This document shows, in pieces, positions 41,790 through 50,624 of a DNA stretch of 64,000 nucleotides. Origin of the DNA: Actinomycetota bacterium (GTDB taxonomy: Bacteria; Actinomycetota; Thermoleophilia; Miltoncostaeales; Miltoncostaeaceae); the NCBI GenBank assembly GCA_963169235.1, contig CAUJCX010000018.1:41153-105152 (forward strand), in the 5' to 3' direction. The translations under genes were made by a program, and so were the position numbers. The notes beneath the pieces were generated by a model. It saw nothing but the letters and a program-made list of their open reading frames with translations. It was not told where the DNA came from and ran no database searches. Position 1 is the stretch's first letter. Every line of letters begins with the position of its first letter.

Positions 41790-43916
41790 TCACCCGTCGG
41801 AGACCCCCACCCGATCGTGTAGTCGGCGCAGCAGGCGGGGGGCCCACCAGTTGGCCTCGCCCAGAACCCCCATGGTGGCGGGCACCAGGAGCGCCCGCAC
41901 GATGGACGCGTCGATCAGCACGGCCAGCGCCGTGCCGAGGCCGATCTCCTTCAGCACGATCACCCGCGACGTGGCGAACGCGCCCACGGCGAACGCGAAC
42001 AGGATGGCGGCGGCGGTGATGACCCTGCCGGTGTGCTGCAGACCCTCGGCGATGGCCTCGTCGTTCGTCCGGCCCGCCAGCTTCAGCTCGCGGATGCGCG
42101 ACAGCAGGAACACCGCGTAGTCGGTGGACAGCCCGAACGCGACGGCGCCCAGCAGCATCGGCTGCGTCAGGCCGATGCCTCCCGCCGGATCGAAGTGCAG
42201 CAGGCCCGCCAGGTGCCCCTCCTGGAACACCCACACCACGATGCCGATGGTCGCCGCGATGCTCAGCACGTTCATCACCACGGCCTTCAGCGGCAGCACC
42301 ACCGAGCCCGTCATGAGGAACAGGGCGGCCACGGTGACCAGCGCGATGATGCCGACGGCCAAGGGCAGCCCGCGGGCCAGGGCCGCGCGCTGGTCGATGA
42401 AGTCGGCGGCGACGCCGCCCACCAGCACGTCGCCGTCGCAACGCACGTCGCGCAGGCGTTCGACGAGCCCCACGGACGCGTCCGACAGCGACGCGTCACG
42501 CGACATCACGGCGAACGACCACACGTCGCCCCCGTCCCGCGCGGGGGGCGTCACGGCCGCCACGCCGTCCTCGTGGGACATGCGGCGCGCGCACTCCCGG
42601 GCCGCCCGCGCCGACGCAGCCGGTGCGCCGGGCAGCACCTGGGCGACGCCGATGGGCGCGCCGTCCCCGCCGGGGAACTCCCGGGTGGCGATGTCGGACA
42701 CGGCGCGCGCGTCGGCGGAGGCGGGCAGCACGCTCGAATCGATGGGGATGAAGTGGATCTTCAAAACCGGCGTGGCCAGCACCAGCAGCACCGCCGACGT
42801 GACCACCGCCGTCACCAGCGGCCGGCGCAGCACGGCGCGCGACAGCCGGTACCACGCGCCCCCGGACGACTCCGCGGCCGCGGGACGCTGCCAGCGACCG
42901 GGCGCCAGGGCGTTGATGCGCGGCCCCAAGAGCCACAGCGCCGCCGGCAGCACCACCAGCGAGGCCGTACCGGCCAGCAGGGCGACGATCAGCCCGCCCA
43001 GCCCCATGGAGAACAGGAAGTTCATGGGGAACACCATCAGCCCCGCCAGCGCCGCCGCCACGGTCAGCGCCGAGTAGGCCACGCTGACGCCCGACGTGCG
43101 CATGGTCTCGGCCAGCGCCGCCGCCCGGTCGCGTCCCCGCCCGAGTTCCAGCCGGAAGCGGGTGATCATCAACAGGCTGTAGTCGACGGCGAGGCCCAGC
43201 CCGATCGCGACGATCAGGTTGGCCGAGAAGATCGACATGGTGGTCACCAGGTTGATCACGCCCACGGCGGCGAACGCCAGCGCGATCACCATGCCGCCCA
43301 TCAACGGCATCACCAGCGCAGCGACGAGCCCGCGGAACACCCACAGCGACAGCACGAACAGCAGGGGCAGCGCGATCAGCTCGGCCCGGGTGAGGTCCTC
43401 CCGCACCATGGTGGTGATCTGCTGGAAGATGGCCGCGGCCCCGCCCACGCGCACGCCCGGCAGGGGGGCGACGGCGGTGCTGACGCGGGCCGCGGCGCGC
43501 ATGCGGGCGTCGTCGCTGGACGGCCCGAAACGGGCCTCCACCAGCACCCGATCGCCCCCGCGGGCCACCAGCGCGCCGCCACCCGGCTGGTACGGCGTGC
43601 GCACCCGCGCGACGATGGCCTCGCGTGAGAGGGCGGTGACGACGGCCGCCACGCGGGCGCGGGCCGCGGGGCTGCGGGGCCCGGCCGGCGTCTCCACCAG
43701 CACCAGGATGCCCGCGCCGGGGCTGACGCCCGACGCCCGCTCCACCAGGGCGCGCTGGCGCATCGACTCGGAGCCGGGCACGTCGAACCCGCCGGACGAC
43801 AGCCGGTCGGCCAGCACGCCCGACGCGACGCCCGCCGCCAGGGTGAGGAGCACCGCGAGGGCAAGGACGACACGGGCACGCCGCATGGCGACGCGAGACA
43901 ACAGCTGAATGCGCAC
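41790..43916 (-). CDS. MMPL-family RND transporter
   Basis: This 708-residue inner-membrane protein has two repeats, each with one span, an outside domain and five more spans. Proton-relay features are visible: GLGLAVDYSLLMITRFR in the first repeat and AVAFGLSTDYAVFLLSRIREL in the second, each with the Asp-Tyr pair. Relatives export lipids or drugs; the substrate is unknown. GTG at 43916 is the first start, but its GGAGG is too close, so an inner start (ATG at MRRARVVLAL) is possible. Confidence 0.85.
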   Translation of the reverse strand: MRIQLLSRVAMRRARVVLALAVLLTLAAGVASGVLADRLSSGGFDVPGSESMRQRALVERASGVSPGAGILVLVETPAGPRSPAARARVAAVVTALSREAIVARVRTPYQPGGGALVARGGDRVLVEARFGPSSDDARMRAAARVSTAVAPLPGVRVGGAAAIFQQITTMVREDLTRAELIALPLLFVLSLWVFRGLVAALVMPLMGGMVIALAFAAVGVINLVTTMSIFSANLIVAIGLGLAVDYSLLMITRFRLELGRGRDRAAALAETMRTSGVSVAYSALTVAAALAGLMVFPMNFLFSMGLGGLIVALLAGTASLVVLPAALWLLGPRINALAPGRWQRPAAAESSGGAWYRLSRAVLRRPLVTAVVTSAVLLVLATPVLKIHFIPIDSSVLPASADARAVSDIATREFPGGDGAPIGVAQVLPGAPAASARAARECARRMSHEDGVAAVTPPARDGGDVWSFAVMSRDASLSDASVGLVERLRDVRCDGDVLVGGVAADFIDQRAALARGLPLAVGIIALVTVAALFLMTGSVVLPLKAVVMNVLSIAATIGIVVWVFQEGHLAGLLHFDPAGGIGLTQPMLLGAVAFGLSTDYAVFLLSRIRELKLAGRTNDEAIAEGLQHTGRVITAAAILFAFAVGAFATSRVIVLKEIGLGTALAVLIDASIVRALLVPATMGVLGEANWWAPRLLRRLHDRVGVSDG

Positions 43917-43982
43917 GCCTCCCGCACGAAAAAGTCCCGCCGCAGCCTAACCTGATCGACGTCGGTGCCGCTATCGCGTCCC

Positions 43983-43988
43983 TAGGCT
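43983..43988 (+). promoter_or_regulatory. -10 hexamer TAGGCT before an MFS gene
   Basis: TAGGCT ends 6 bases before the GTG at 43995. Confidence 0.5.
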
Positions 43989-43994
43989 TCGCCG

Positions 43995-45167
43995 GTGCCC
44001 ACCACTCCGTCCGCGGCGGGCCGCCGCACCCTCGTCGCCGTCAGCGTGCTGTTCGCCGTCAACGGCCTGATGGTGGGCGTGTGGGGCGCATCGCTGCCGT
44101 CGCTGCGTGACCGCCTGGACACCGACGCGCGCGGCCTGGCCGGGCTGCTGGTGTGCGCGGGTCTCACCGCGATCGTCGCGATGCAGGTGGCCGGCCGCGT
44201 CGGCGACGCGCACGGCGCCCGCGCGCCCACCCTCATCGGCGGCGCGGTGATGATCGCGTCGATGGGCTTGCTGGCGACGGCCGACGCGTACCCGGCGGCC
44301 GTGGTGGCCGCGCTGGTGTTCGGCGCGGGCAACGGCACGATGGACGTGGCCATGAACGCCCTGGCCGTCGACGTGGAGCGGGCGCGCGGCAAGGCCACCA
44401 TGAGCATGTTCCACGGCTTCTTCTCGGTGGGCAACCTGGCGGGGGCGGGCGTGGTGCTGGCCGTCGGCCGGGTGGTGACCTCGAGCGCCGGGCGGGTGGC
44501 GTCCGCGGTGCTCACGGCCGCCGCGGTCGCGGCGCTGGCCACGTGGGCCGCGGCGCGCGACGCCCCGCGGGTGGACGCGCACGCGCCGGACGCCGCCCCC
44601 GCCCGCGGCGGCCGCGCCCTCACCCCGCTGGCCCTGCTTCTGGGCGTGATGGCCGTGTGCTTCGGGTTCACCGAGGGCACCGGCATCGACTGGTCGGCGG
44701 TGCACGTGGCGGACGTCGCCCACGTGGACGACGCGACGGCCGCGCTGGGCCTCGCCTGCGTCGCCGGGTTCATGGTGGTCATCCGCATGTTCGGCGACCT
44801 GGCCGTGCAGCGGGTCGGCCGCCGCGCCGTGGTGCGCTTCGGCGCCGTCACGGCGTCGGCGGGGTACGTGATCACGGCGTTCGCCACGCCACTCGGGGTG
44901 ATCCTGGCGGGATGGTGCCTGGTGGGCCTCGGCGTGGGCATGATCGCCCCCCAGATCTACGGCCTGGCCGGGCACCTGGGAGGCGGCCGCATGCTGGCCG
45001 TGGTGACGGGCTTCGGCTACTCGGCGTTCCTCGTCGGCCCCGCGGTGATCGGCGTGGTGGCGCACGCCACCGACCTGCAGCGCGCCATGCTGGTGCCCCT
45101 GGTGAGCGCCGTCGGGCTGGTGGTGATGTCGTTCCGCATGCCCACCATCCCCGCCGACCCGCGGTAG
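43995..45167 (+). CDS. MFS transporter, YbjJ-like
   Basis: This is a 390-residue integral membrane protein of about 12 spans. The segment [19 protein letters not shown] followed by [19 protein letters not shown] is characteristic of YbjJ-type facilitators. The substrate is unknown. Its TAG stop is also the first half of the -10 hexamer of the next gene, so the two genes abut but are probably transcribed separately as well. Confidence 0.82.
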   Translation: MPTTPSAAGRRTLVAVSVLFAVNGLMVGVWGASLPSLRDRLDTDARGLAGLLVCAGLTAIVAMQVAGRVGDAHGARAPTLIGGAVMIASMGLLATADAYPAAVVAALVFGAGNGTMDVAMNALAVDVERARGKATMSMFHGFFSVGNLAGAGVVLAVGRVVTSSAGRVASAVLTAAAVAALATWAAARDAPRVDAHAPDAAPARGGRALTPLALLLGVMAVCFGFTEGTGIDWSAVHVADVAHVDDATAALGLACVAGFMVVIRMFGDLAVQRVGRRAVVRFGAVTASAGYVITAFATPLGVILAGWCLVGLGVGMIAPQIYGLAGHLGGGRMLAVVTGFGYSAFLVGPAVIGVVAHATDLQRAMLVPLVSAVGLVVMSFRMPTIPADPR

Positions 45168-45170
45168 GGT
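45165..45170 (+). promoter_or_regulatory. -10 hexamer TAGGGT built on the MFS stop codon
   Basis: TAGGGT ends 7 bases before the GTG at 45178. Its first three bases are the stop codon of the preceding gene. Confidence 0.5.
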
Positions 45171-45177
45171 CGGGCGC

Positions 45178-45783
45178 GTGAGCTCCCCCACCCTGCGCGC
45201 CGTGGCCGTCTACTGCGGCTCCAGCCCGGGACGCGACCCGGCCTACCGCGACGCCGCCGAACGCCTGGGGACGCTCGTCGCCCGCCGCGGCATCCGGCTG
45301 GTGTACGGCGGGGGCCACGTCGGCCTGATGGGGGTCGTCGCCGACGCCGCGCTGGCCGCGGGCGGCGACGTGCTGGGCGTCATCACCGAGGCCCTGGCCG
45401 AGCGGGAGGTGCAGCACCGCGGCCTTCCCGCCCTGGAGGTGGTGCCCACCATGCACGGGCGCAAGGCCCGCATGGTCGCGGCGGCCGACGCGGTCGTGGT
45501 GCTGCCGGGCGGCATGGGCACCCTGGACGAGCTGTTCGAGGCCGCGACGTGGACGCAGCTGGGCATCCACCAGGTGCCGTGCGGCGTGCTGGACGTGGCC
45601 GGCTACTACGCCCCCTTGCGCGCCTGGCTCGACCGGGCCGTCGCCGAGCGGTTCGTGCCCGCCCACCACCGCGACGTGGTGCAGTTCGCCGACGACCCCG
45701 AGGCGCTCTTGGACGCCCTCGCCGCGTGGACGCCGTCCGGCGGGGACAAGTGGCTCGACCGCACGCCTCCTCCTCCGCGGTGA
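45178..45783 (+). CDS. LOG-family nucleotide-binding protein (TIGR00730)
   Basis: This 201-residue Rossmann-fold protein has [29 protein letters not shown] and the catalytic [12 protein letters not shown] motif. These define the LOG/lysine-decarboxylase-like family, which removes the ribose phosphate from cytokinin or other nucleoside monophosphates. In bacteria it is often a nucleotide hydrolase of the AMP nucleosidase type. The exact substrate here is unknown. Confidence 0.9.
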   Translation: MSSPTLRAVAVYCGSSPGRDPAYRDAAERLGTLVARRGIRLVYGGGHVGLMGVVADAALAAGGDVLGVITEALAEREVQHRGLPALEVVPTMHGRKARMVAAADAVVVLPGGMGTLDELFEAATWTQLGIHQVPCGVLDVAGYYAPLRAWLDRAVAERFVPAHHRDVVQFADDPEALLDALAAWTPSGGDKWLDRTPPPPR

Positions 45784-45813
45784 CACCATGGGGCCCCGTC
45801 CCCACCCCGCCCC

Positions 45814-45819
45814 GGAGGT
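45814..45819 (+). promoter_or_regulatory. Shine-Dalgarno GGAGGT that sets the Lin0512 start
   Basis: GGAGGT lies four bases before the GTG at 45824, which excludes the earlier in-frame ATG at 45788. Confidence 0.65.
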
Positions 45820-45823
45820 CGCC

Positions 45824-46177
45824 GTGACCGAGTCCGTGTTCCCCGCCTTCCTCGAGATGGGCCTCGGCGTCGACCTGGTGGGCGAGGACATGACCAAGGT
45901 GGCCCGCCGCGCCGTGCGGGAGGCCATCGGGCGCACGTCGCTGCCCGGAATCACCCGCCTGGTGCCCGGCGGCGACCGCGCCCGCATGCGGGTGGAGGCC
46001 GTCGTCGCGGTGCCCCGTCCCGACGAGGTCGACACGGCCGCGGTGGCCGCGGAGTTCCCGTACGGCACGGTCACGGTGACGCCCGTCGCGGGCGGGCTGG
46101 CGACGCCCAACGGCACCGACGCACCCGGTGCGGACACCATGGTGTGCGCGGTGGCCGTCATCCGCGTCGGATGGTGA
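45824..46177 (+). CDS. Lin0512 family protein
   Basis: This is a 117-residue protein of the Lin0512 family: FLEMGLGVDLVGEDMTKVARRAVREAI, then RMRVEAVVAVPRPDEVDTAAVAAEFPYG and a glycine-rich end. The family has no established function. The start is the GTG with a good ribosome site. It follows the LOG gene by 40 bases. Confidence 0.82.
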   Translation: MTESVFPAFLEMGLGVDLVGEDMTKVARRAVREAIGRTSLPGITRLVPGGDRARMRVEAVVAVPRPDEVDTAAVAAEFPYGTVTVTPVAGGLATPNGTDAPGADTMVCAVAVIRVGW

Positions 46178-46213
46178 GGCCGGCCCGGCCGGGCCCCGGC
46201 GGTGCTTCACCGG

Positions 46214-46219
46214 TAAACT
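46214..46219 (+). promoter_or_regulatory. -10 hexamer TAAACT of the ABC exporter
   Basis: TAAACT ends 7 bases before the GTG at 46227. It stands out from GC-rich surroundings and favours this start over the GTG nine codons later. Confidence 0.55.
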
Positions 46220-46226
46220 ACCTCAG

Positions 46227-46991
46227 GTGCATTCACTGGATACCGTTGGCGACGTGAACGACGCCGTCCCCGCGCTGGCCTGCCACGACGTCCGCAAGGC
46301 GTTCGACGACGTGCAGGCGCTCGACGGGCTCTCCCTCGACGTGCCGCAGGGCGCGTTCTTCGGCCTTTTGGGGCCCAACGGCGCGGGCAAGACCACCCTC
46401 ATCCGCAGCATCGTGGGGCTGACGCAGCCCGACGAAGGCGCCATCCGCGTGTTCGGCCTGCCCGCCGGCCAGACCGGCGCATACGCCAGCCGGCGCCTGA
46501 TCGGGTACGCCCCGCAGGACGTGTCGCTCGACCGTTTCGTCAGCATCCGCCGCGCGTTGTGCCTGCACGGGCGCTACTTCGGCATGACCGCCGCCGACGC
46601 GGAGGCCCGCGCCGACGAGATGCTCGAGGCGTTCGACCTCACCGCGAAGGCCCGCAGCCTGGCCAACCAGCTGTCCGGGGGGATGCGCCGCCGCCTGCTG
46701 CTGGCCCGGGCCCTGCTTCACCGTCCCCGCCTGGTGATCCTCGACGAGCCCACCGCGGGCGTCGACATCGAGCTGCGCACCGACCTGTGGGACTACATCC
46801 GGCGCCTGCACCAGGACGGCACCACCATCGTGCTGACCACGCACTACCTCGAGGAGGCCGAGGCGCTGTGCGAGCGGGTCGCGTTCATCGGCGACGGGCG
46901 CATCACCGAGGACGGCACGCCCGCCGAGCTGCGCGAGCGCTACGGCGTCGACCGCATGGAGGACATCTACCGGCGGGTGGTGGGCCGGTGA
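46227..46991 (+). CDS. ABC transporter ATP-binding protein (DrrA-like)
   Basis: This 254-residue ATPase has Walker A LLGPNGAGKTT, a Q-loop in YAPQD, signature LSGGMRRRLLLARAL, and Walker B LVILDEPTAGVD, followed by the H-loop in TTHYLEEAE. The C-terminal region is of the drug-exporter type. It is coupled to the permease by GTGA. Export of a drug or lipid is typical; the substrate is unknown. Confidence 0.9.
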   Translation: MHSLDTVGDVNDAVPALACHDVRKAFDDVQALDGLSLDVPQGAFFGLLGPNGAGKTTLIRSIVGLTQPDEGAIRVFGLPAGQTGAYASRRLIGYAPQDVSLDRFVSIRRALCLHGRYFGMTAADAEARADEMLEAFDLTAKARSLANQLSGGMRRRLLLARALLHRPRLVILDEPTAGVDIELRTDLWDYIRRLHQDGTTIVLTTHYLEEAEALCERVAFIGDGRITEDGTPAELRERYGVDRMEDIYRRVVGR

Positions 46992-47794
46992 CGACCCCCG
47001 TGGTGGTGCCCACCCGCGACGAGATCCGCCGCGCCCAGATGCGGGGCCTCGGCGCGCTGTGCGAGCGCGAGGTGGTGCGGGTCTTGCGCCTGTGGACCCA
47101 GACCGTGGCGCCCCAGGTCATCAGCGCCGTGCTGTTCATCGTGGTGTTCGGCATGGCGCTCGGGGGCCGCATCCGCACCATCGGCGGCATCCCGTACACC
47201 GAGTTCATCATCCCCGGCCTGGTGCTGATGGGCGTGGCCACCGCGGCGTTCGCCAACAACGCGTCGTCGCTGTACCAGGCCCGCTCCGAGGGGTTCATCG
47301 AGGACCCGGTGTCGAGCCCCATGTCGTCCACCCAGCTGGCGCTCGGCTACACCGCCGGCGGCGTCGTGCGCGGCATCCTCATCGCCGTCGGCACGCTGGT
47401 CGCCGCCCGCTTCTTCGTGCCCGTCGGCATCGCCCACCCCGTCGTGCTGGTGGTGGCCCTCGTGGCCGCCGCGTGCGCGTTCGCCGCCCTCGGCACCGTC
47501 ATCGGGCTCTACTCCCGCGGCTGGGAGCTGCAGTCGTTCACCGGCACGCTGGTGCTGCAGCCGCTGGTGTTCCTGGGCGGCGTGTTCTACTCGGTGTCCG
47601 ACCTGGCCGAGCCGTGGCACGGGCTCACCCGGGCCGACCCCATCCTCTACATGGTGGAGGCCGTGCGGTACGCGATGCACGGCACATCGCCGTTGTCGCC
47701 GTGGCTCAGCATGGGGGTCACCGTGGCCGCGGCCGTCGCGATGCTCGCCTGGTCGTGGGTGCTGTTCGTGCGCGGGGTGGGTTTGCGCACGTAG
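46988..47794 (+). CDS. ABC-2 type permease
   Basis: This 268-residue membrane protein has six predicted spans and the ABC-2 pattern: FIIPGLVLMGVATAAFANNASSLYQARSEGFIEDPVSSPMS in the middle, and PLVFLGGVFYSVSDLAEPW before the last spans. It overlaps the ATPase stop by four bases and forms a two-gene exporter with it. Confidence 0.88.
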   Translation: MTTPVVVPTRDEIRRAQMRGLGALCEREVVRVLRLWTQTVAPQVISAVLFIVVFGMALGGRIRTIGGIPYTEFIIPGLVLMGVATAAFANNASSLYQARSEGFIEDPVSSPMSSTQLALGYTAGGVVRGILIAVGTLVAARFFVPVGIAHPVVLVVALVAAACAFAALGTVIGLYSRGWELQSFTGTLVLQPLVFLGGVFYSVSDLAEPWHGLTRADPILYMVEAVRYAMHGTSPLSPWLSMGVTVAAAVAMLAWSWVLFVRGVGLRT

Positions 47795-47826
47795 GGCGCG
47801 CGCCCACCCCGGTGCGGTGAATCGGA

Positions 47827-48246
47827 TCAGGTGTCGGCGATCGGACGCGCGCCGGACACCGCGCAGCCCGTCACCACGCGCGTGCCCACGGTGAGCTTGG
47901 CCGTCTGGCCGGTGTTCTTGCCCGACGCGTCCTTGCACGCCCCGCCGCGCACGGTCAGCACGACGGCCTGGCCCTTGCGCGTGCCGGTGAACTCCACTCC
48001 CTTGGCGAACGCCGAGCGGCGGACCTTGGTGGTGAACGTGCCGAGCGCGCGCGACTCGACCTGGAGGGAGCCCGGCTGCACCACCGCGCGCCACGCCGCT
48101 CCCTTCACGCTGTACGCGGTGAACGCCGTGCCCGGCGCGGCGGCCGCGGTCTGGGCGGGCGCGGCGGACGCCGTGGACACGAGGGCGCCCGAAGCCCCGG
48201 TGAGGCCGACGGCGACGGCGAGGGCGGTAGCGACGGTGACACGCAT
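47827..48246 (-). CDS. Secreted COG3650-like protein
   Basis: This 139-residue exported protein has a clear signal peptide (VTVATALAVAVGLTGASGALVSTASA). The mature part reads FTAYSVKGAAWRAVV and ends RGGACKDASGKNTGQTAKL and RVVTGCAVSG. The paired Cys and that spacing resemble COG3650 periplasmic proteins. The function is unknown. ATG at 48246 has AAGGAG nine bases upstream. Confidence 0.65.
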   Translation of the reverse strand: MRVTVATALAVAVGLTGASGALVSTASAAPAQTAAAAPGTAFTAYSVKGAAWRAVVQPGSLQVESRALGTFTTKVRRSAFAKGVEFTGTRKGQAVVLTVRGGACKDASGKNTGQTAKLTVGTRVVTGCAVSGARPIADT

Positions 48247-48365
48247 GCGGGGTTCTCCTTGGATTGGCGCGGTTCTTCTCCGCGACAACCGCACCCTCGC
48301 CGAGGCACGTGTCGGTTCGGTTGCGTCCCCGCGGCGCACGCGACACGACTGCGGTACGAGCACCA

Positions 48366-48509
48366 TCACGCCGTCGGCGCGTCGTCCTCGTCGGGCGGAC
48401 GGATCCACACGTACGTGCAGTTGCTGCACCGCACGACGTCCTCGGAGATGTACTCGAAGTCCTCGCATCTGCACGTGGGACAGCGGTTCATGCGGACGTC
48501 GTCGGACAT
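48366..48509 (-). CDS. 47-residue zinc-ribbon protein
   Basis: This short gene starts MSDDVRMNRCPTC and ends APTA. It has two Cys pairs, CPTC and CSNC, 18 residues apart, plus C15, a compact zinc-ribbon pattern. G/C third positions and a TAACCT -10 hexamer six bases before the ATG support a real gene. It is divergent from the cyclophilin gene and convergent with the COG3650-like gene. A nucleic-acid or protein-binding role is likely, but unproven. Confidence 0.7.
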   Translation of the reverse strand: MSDDVRMNRCPTCRCEDFEYISEDVVRCSNCTYVWIRPPDEDDAPTA

Positions 48510-48515
48510 GGGCCA

Positions 48516-48521
48516 AGGTTA
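48516..48521 (-). promoter_or_regulatory. -10 hexamer TAACCT of the zinc-ribbon gene
   Basis: TAACCT on the minus strand ends 6 bases before the ATG at 48509, leaderless like its divergent neighbour. Confidence 0.5.
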
Positions 48522-48547
48522 CCGGGGCCGTGACGGACCGCGTCGCC

Positions 48548-48553
48548 TATCGT
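48548..48553 (+). promoter_or_regulatory. -10 hexamer TATCGT of the cyclophilin gene
   Basis: TATCGT ends 7 bases before the GTG at 48561. An earlier in-frame GTG at 48552 overlaps this hexamer and so is unlikely to be the start. Confidence 0.5.
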
Positions 48554-48560
48554 GCGCGTC

Positions 48561-49250
48561 GTGCCCACTCGCCGCCTCACCCTCACCGCCCTCGGCGCCG
48601 CCTGCGCGCTGGCCCTGCCGATCGTCGCCGCATGCGGCGGCGACGACGCCGCGTCCACGTCGCCGGCCGCGTCCACATCGGCCGTCGCCGGCTGCACCGT
48701 GACGGCGCCGCCGTCCGCGGCCGCCCCGCCCACGTTCGACGCCGCGCCGCCCACGACCATCGACGCCGCCAAGACGTACACGGCCGTCATGGACACGTCA
48801 TGCGGCGAGCTCACGTTCGCGCTCGACGCCAAGAACGCGCCGATCACCGTGAACAGTTTCGTGTTCCTCGCCGGGAAGCACTACTTCGACGGCCTCACGT
48901 TCCACCGCATCATCTCGGGCTTCATGGCCCAGGGGGGCGACCCCACGGGCACGGGCGCCGGCGGCCCGGGCTACGAGTTCCCGAACGAGACGCCGACGCG
49001 CGGCTACCAGGTCGGCGACATCGCGATGGCCAACGCGGGCCCCGGCACCAACGGGTCCCAGTTCTTCATCGTGACCGGCCCCGAGGGGACGTCGCTGCCG
49101 CCGGACTACACGCTGTTCGGCACGCTGACCAAGGGCAAGGACGTGCTCGCGCGCCTCGACGCGCTGGGCGACCCCAACGCCGACAACGGCGTGCCGCCGC
49201 GCCAGCCGGTGTACATCCGCAGCATCCGGGTCACCGCCACCACCCGTTAG
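48561..49250 (+). CDS. Lipoprotein peptidyl-prolyl isomerase (cyclophilin)
   Basis: This 229-residue exported foldase has signal RRLTLTALGAACALALPIVAACGG with a lipobox-like Cys, then a cyclophilin domain: FVFLAGKHYFDGLTFHRIISGFMAQGGDP, GPGTNGSQFFI and DYTLFG. The active-site Arg of FHRI and the Gln/Phe of FMAQ and QFF are present. It probably helps fold secreted proteins outside the membrane. It starts with GTG at 48561. Its 3' end overlaps the convergent PIN gene by 20 bases. Confidence 0.9.
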   Translation: MPTRRLTLTALGAACALALPIVAACGGDDAASTSPAASTSAVAGCTVTAPPSAAAPPTFDAAPPTTIDAAKTYTAVMDTSCGELTFALDAKNAPITVNSFVFLAGKHYFDGLTFHRIISGFMAQGGDPTGTGAGGPGYEFPNETPTRGYQVGDIAMANAGPGTNGSQFFIVTGPEGTSLPPDYTLFGTLTKGKDVLARLDALGDPNADNGVPPRQPVYIRSIRVTATTR

Positions 49251-49662
49251 CCCCACGCCGCGGGGAGGGATGGGGTCCCGACGTCACGACGCTGATCGGG
49301 CAGCGCGGCCCGGGCGCGCGGGCCAGGCGCGCATCAGCGGTGACCAACGGACGCTCCAGTGCCTCCGCCAACGCCACGTACGCGGCGTCGTACCCGCTGA
49401 GGTCCGCGCGCAACTCCCACACCCGGCCGACTAGTGCGGTCACCGCGTAGCGGAGGACCGCGAGCGCCTGCCAGGCGGCCAACGCACGGGCAAGGTCGTC
49501 GGCAGGCGCCGCGCCGGTGAGCGCGTGGCGCCTCAGGGCGTGGGCGACCTCGGCGTCCGCCACGTGGGGCGTGGCGAGCGAGGCTTCGGCGACCAACCGG
49601 CGCCGTGCGTCGCCGTCGTTGAGGAGCGCCGCCAGAGCGGCACTCGCACCTGAGACGATCAC
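49231..49662 (-). CDS. PIN-domain toxin-like protein lacking its first catalytic Asp
   Basis: This 143-residue protein follows its antitoxin with a GTGA overlap. The later acids are present (DAEVAHAL, SGYDAAYVALAEAL, LVTADARL), so the VapC RNase fold is clear. The usual first motif VVDAS reads VSGAS here, so the first metal-binding Asp is replaced by Gly5. The tail (GPHPSPRRGANGWWR) runs past the normal domain end into the cyclophilin gene on the other strand. The toxin is probably inactive, or an early stage of decay. Confidence 0.75.
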   Translation of the reverse strand: MIVSGASAALAALLNDGDARRRLVAEASLATPHVADAEVAHALRRHALTGAAPADDLARALAAWQALAVLRYAVTALVGRVWELRADLSGYDAAYVALAEALERPLVTADARLARAPGPRCPISVVTSGPHPSPRRGANGWWR

Positions 49663-49898
49663 GGCTCGGCGCGCGTGGCATCCAGGTCGGCGACGATGCC
49701 CGGGACGCTGACGCCCAGATGCGGCAAGGACGCCAGAAGCCCTGGATTATCCGCCCGCCGGGACGTCTCGGCCAACTCGCGCACGGCGAATGCGTTGACG
49801 GACATGCCTTCCCGCCGTGCCAGCACCTCGAGGCGTCGCGCGACGTCGTCCGGCACGTTCCTCAGGTAGAGAGTCCTCGTGTCGCATGATGCCCGCAC
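49659..49898 (-). CDS. Ribbon-helix-helix antitoxin-like protein
   Basis: This 79-residue VapB-type protein has a TLYLRNVPDDVARRLEVLARREGMSVNAFAVREL core, a ribbon-helix-helix DNA-binding pattern, then a flexible tail that would wrap its toxin. GTG at 49898 is a best guess, with another at 49907. It is divergent from the DtxR gene. Confidence 0.75.
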   Translation of the reverse strand: MRASCDTRTLYLRNVPDDVARRLEVLARREGMSVNAFAVRELAETSRRADNPGLLASLPHLGVSVPGIVADLDATRAEP

Positions 49899-49928
49899 GT
49901 TGCGCACGGACTGCCCGGCCCGCCGGGT

Positions 49929-49934
49929 TAGACT
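49929..49934 (+). promoter_or_regulatory. -10 hexamer TAGACT of the DtxR gene
   Basis: TAGACT ends 6 bases before the ATG at 49941. Confidence 0.55.
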
Positions 49935-49940
49935 GGACCC

Positions 49941-50621
49941 ATGGCGCCGCGCAACCACACGGTGGACGAGTACCTCGAGGCCCTGTACTTCCTGGCGTTC
50001 CCGGTGGGCGAGTACGGCCCCGTGGTGGGCGACGACCTGCCCGCGCCCGCAGCCCGCCTGGCCGAGATGCTGCACGTGTCGGCCCCGACGGCCAGCGAGA
50101 TGCTGAAGCGGCTCGAGGCCGAGGGCCTCATCAGCCGCATCGAGCGCCGCCCGCTGCTGACCGCGAAGGGCCGCGCGCGGGCCGAGACCGTGGTGCGCCA
50201 CCACCGCATCATCGAGCGCTTCCTCACCGACTTCATGGGGTACACGCCCGCCGAGTCGCACGAGCACGCCGACGCCATCGGCGAGGCGTTCACGCACGAC
50301 ATGGTCGAGCGGCTGGCCGACAAGCTGGGCGGCCCCGAGCGCTGCCCGCACGGCTGGCCGGTGGACACCGCGTTCGAGCAGGCCGAGAACCGCGAGCTGA
50401 TGGCCCTGCGGGGGGCACCGGTGGGGTCGCGGGCCGCCATCGTGCGCCTGGCCGAGCACGACGGTGACCTGCTGCACCGCTTCTACGACGAGGGCCTGGT
50501 GCCCGGCGTCGAGTTGCAGGTACTGGCCCAGGACGACGCGGTGACGGTGCGCGTCGGCGCCGACGAGCGGCGCATCGACGACGACGCCGCCCGCGGGCTG
50601 TTCGTGCGCGTCGCCGCCTGA
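49941..50621 (+). CDS. DtxR/MntR-family metal-dependent repressor
   Basis: This 226-residue regulator has an N-terminal winged helix (AEMLHVSAPTASEMLKRLEAEGLI), a central dimer and metal domain (VVRHHRIIERFL, ESHEHADAIGEAFTHDM, CPHGWPV), and a C-terminal FeoA-like SH3 domain. The Cys-Pro-His-Gly motif marks the iron-type branch. It binds iron or manganese and represses uptake genes. No iron-transport gene is adjacent, so its targets lie elsewhere. Confidence 0.92.
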   Translation: MAPRNHTVDEYLEALYFLAFPVGEYGPVVGDDLPAPAARLAEMLHVSAPTASEMLKRLEAEGLISRIERRPLLTAKGRARAETVVRHHRIIERFLTDFMGYTPAESHEHADAIGEAFTHDMVERLADKLGGPERCPHGWPVDTAFEQAENRELMALRGAPVGSRAAIVRLAEHDGDLLHRFYDEGLVPGVELQVLAQDDAVTVRVGADERRIDDDAARGLFVRVAA

Positions 50622-50624
50622 GCG

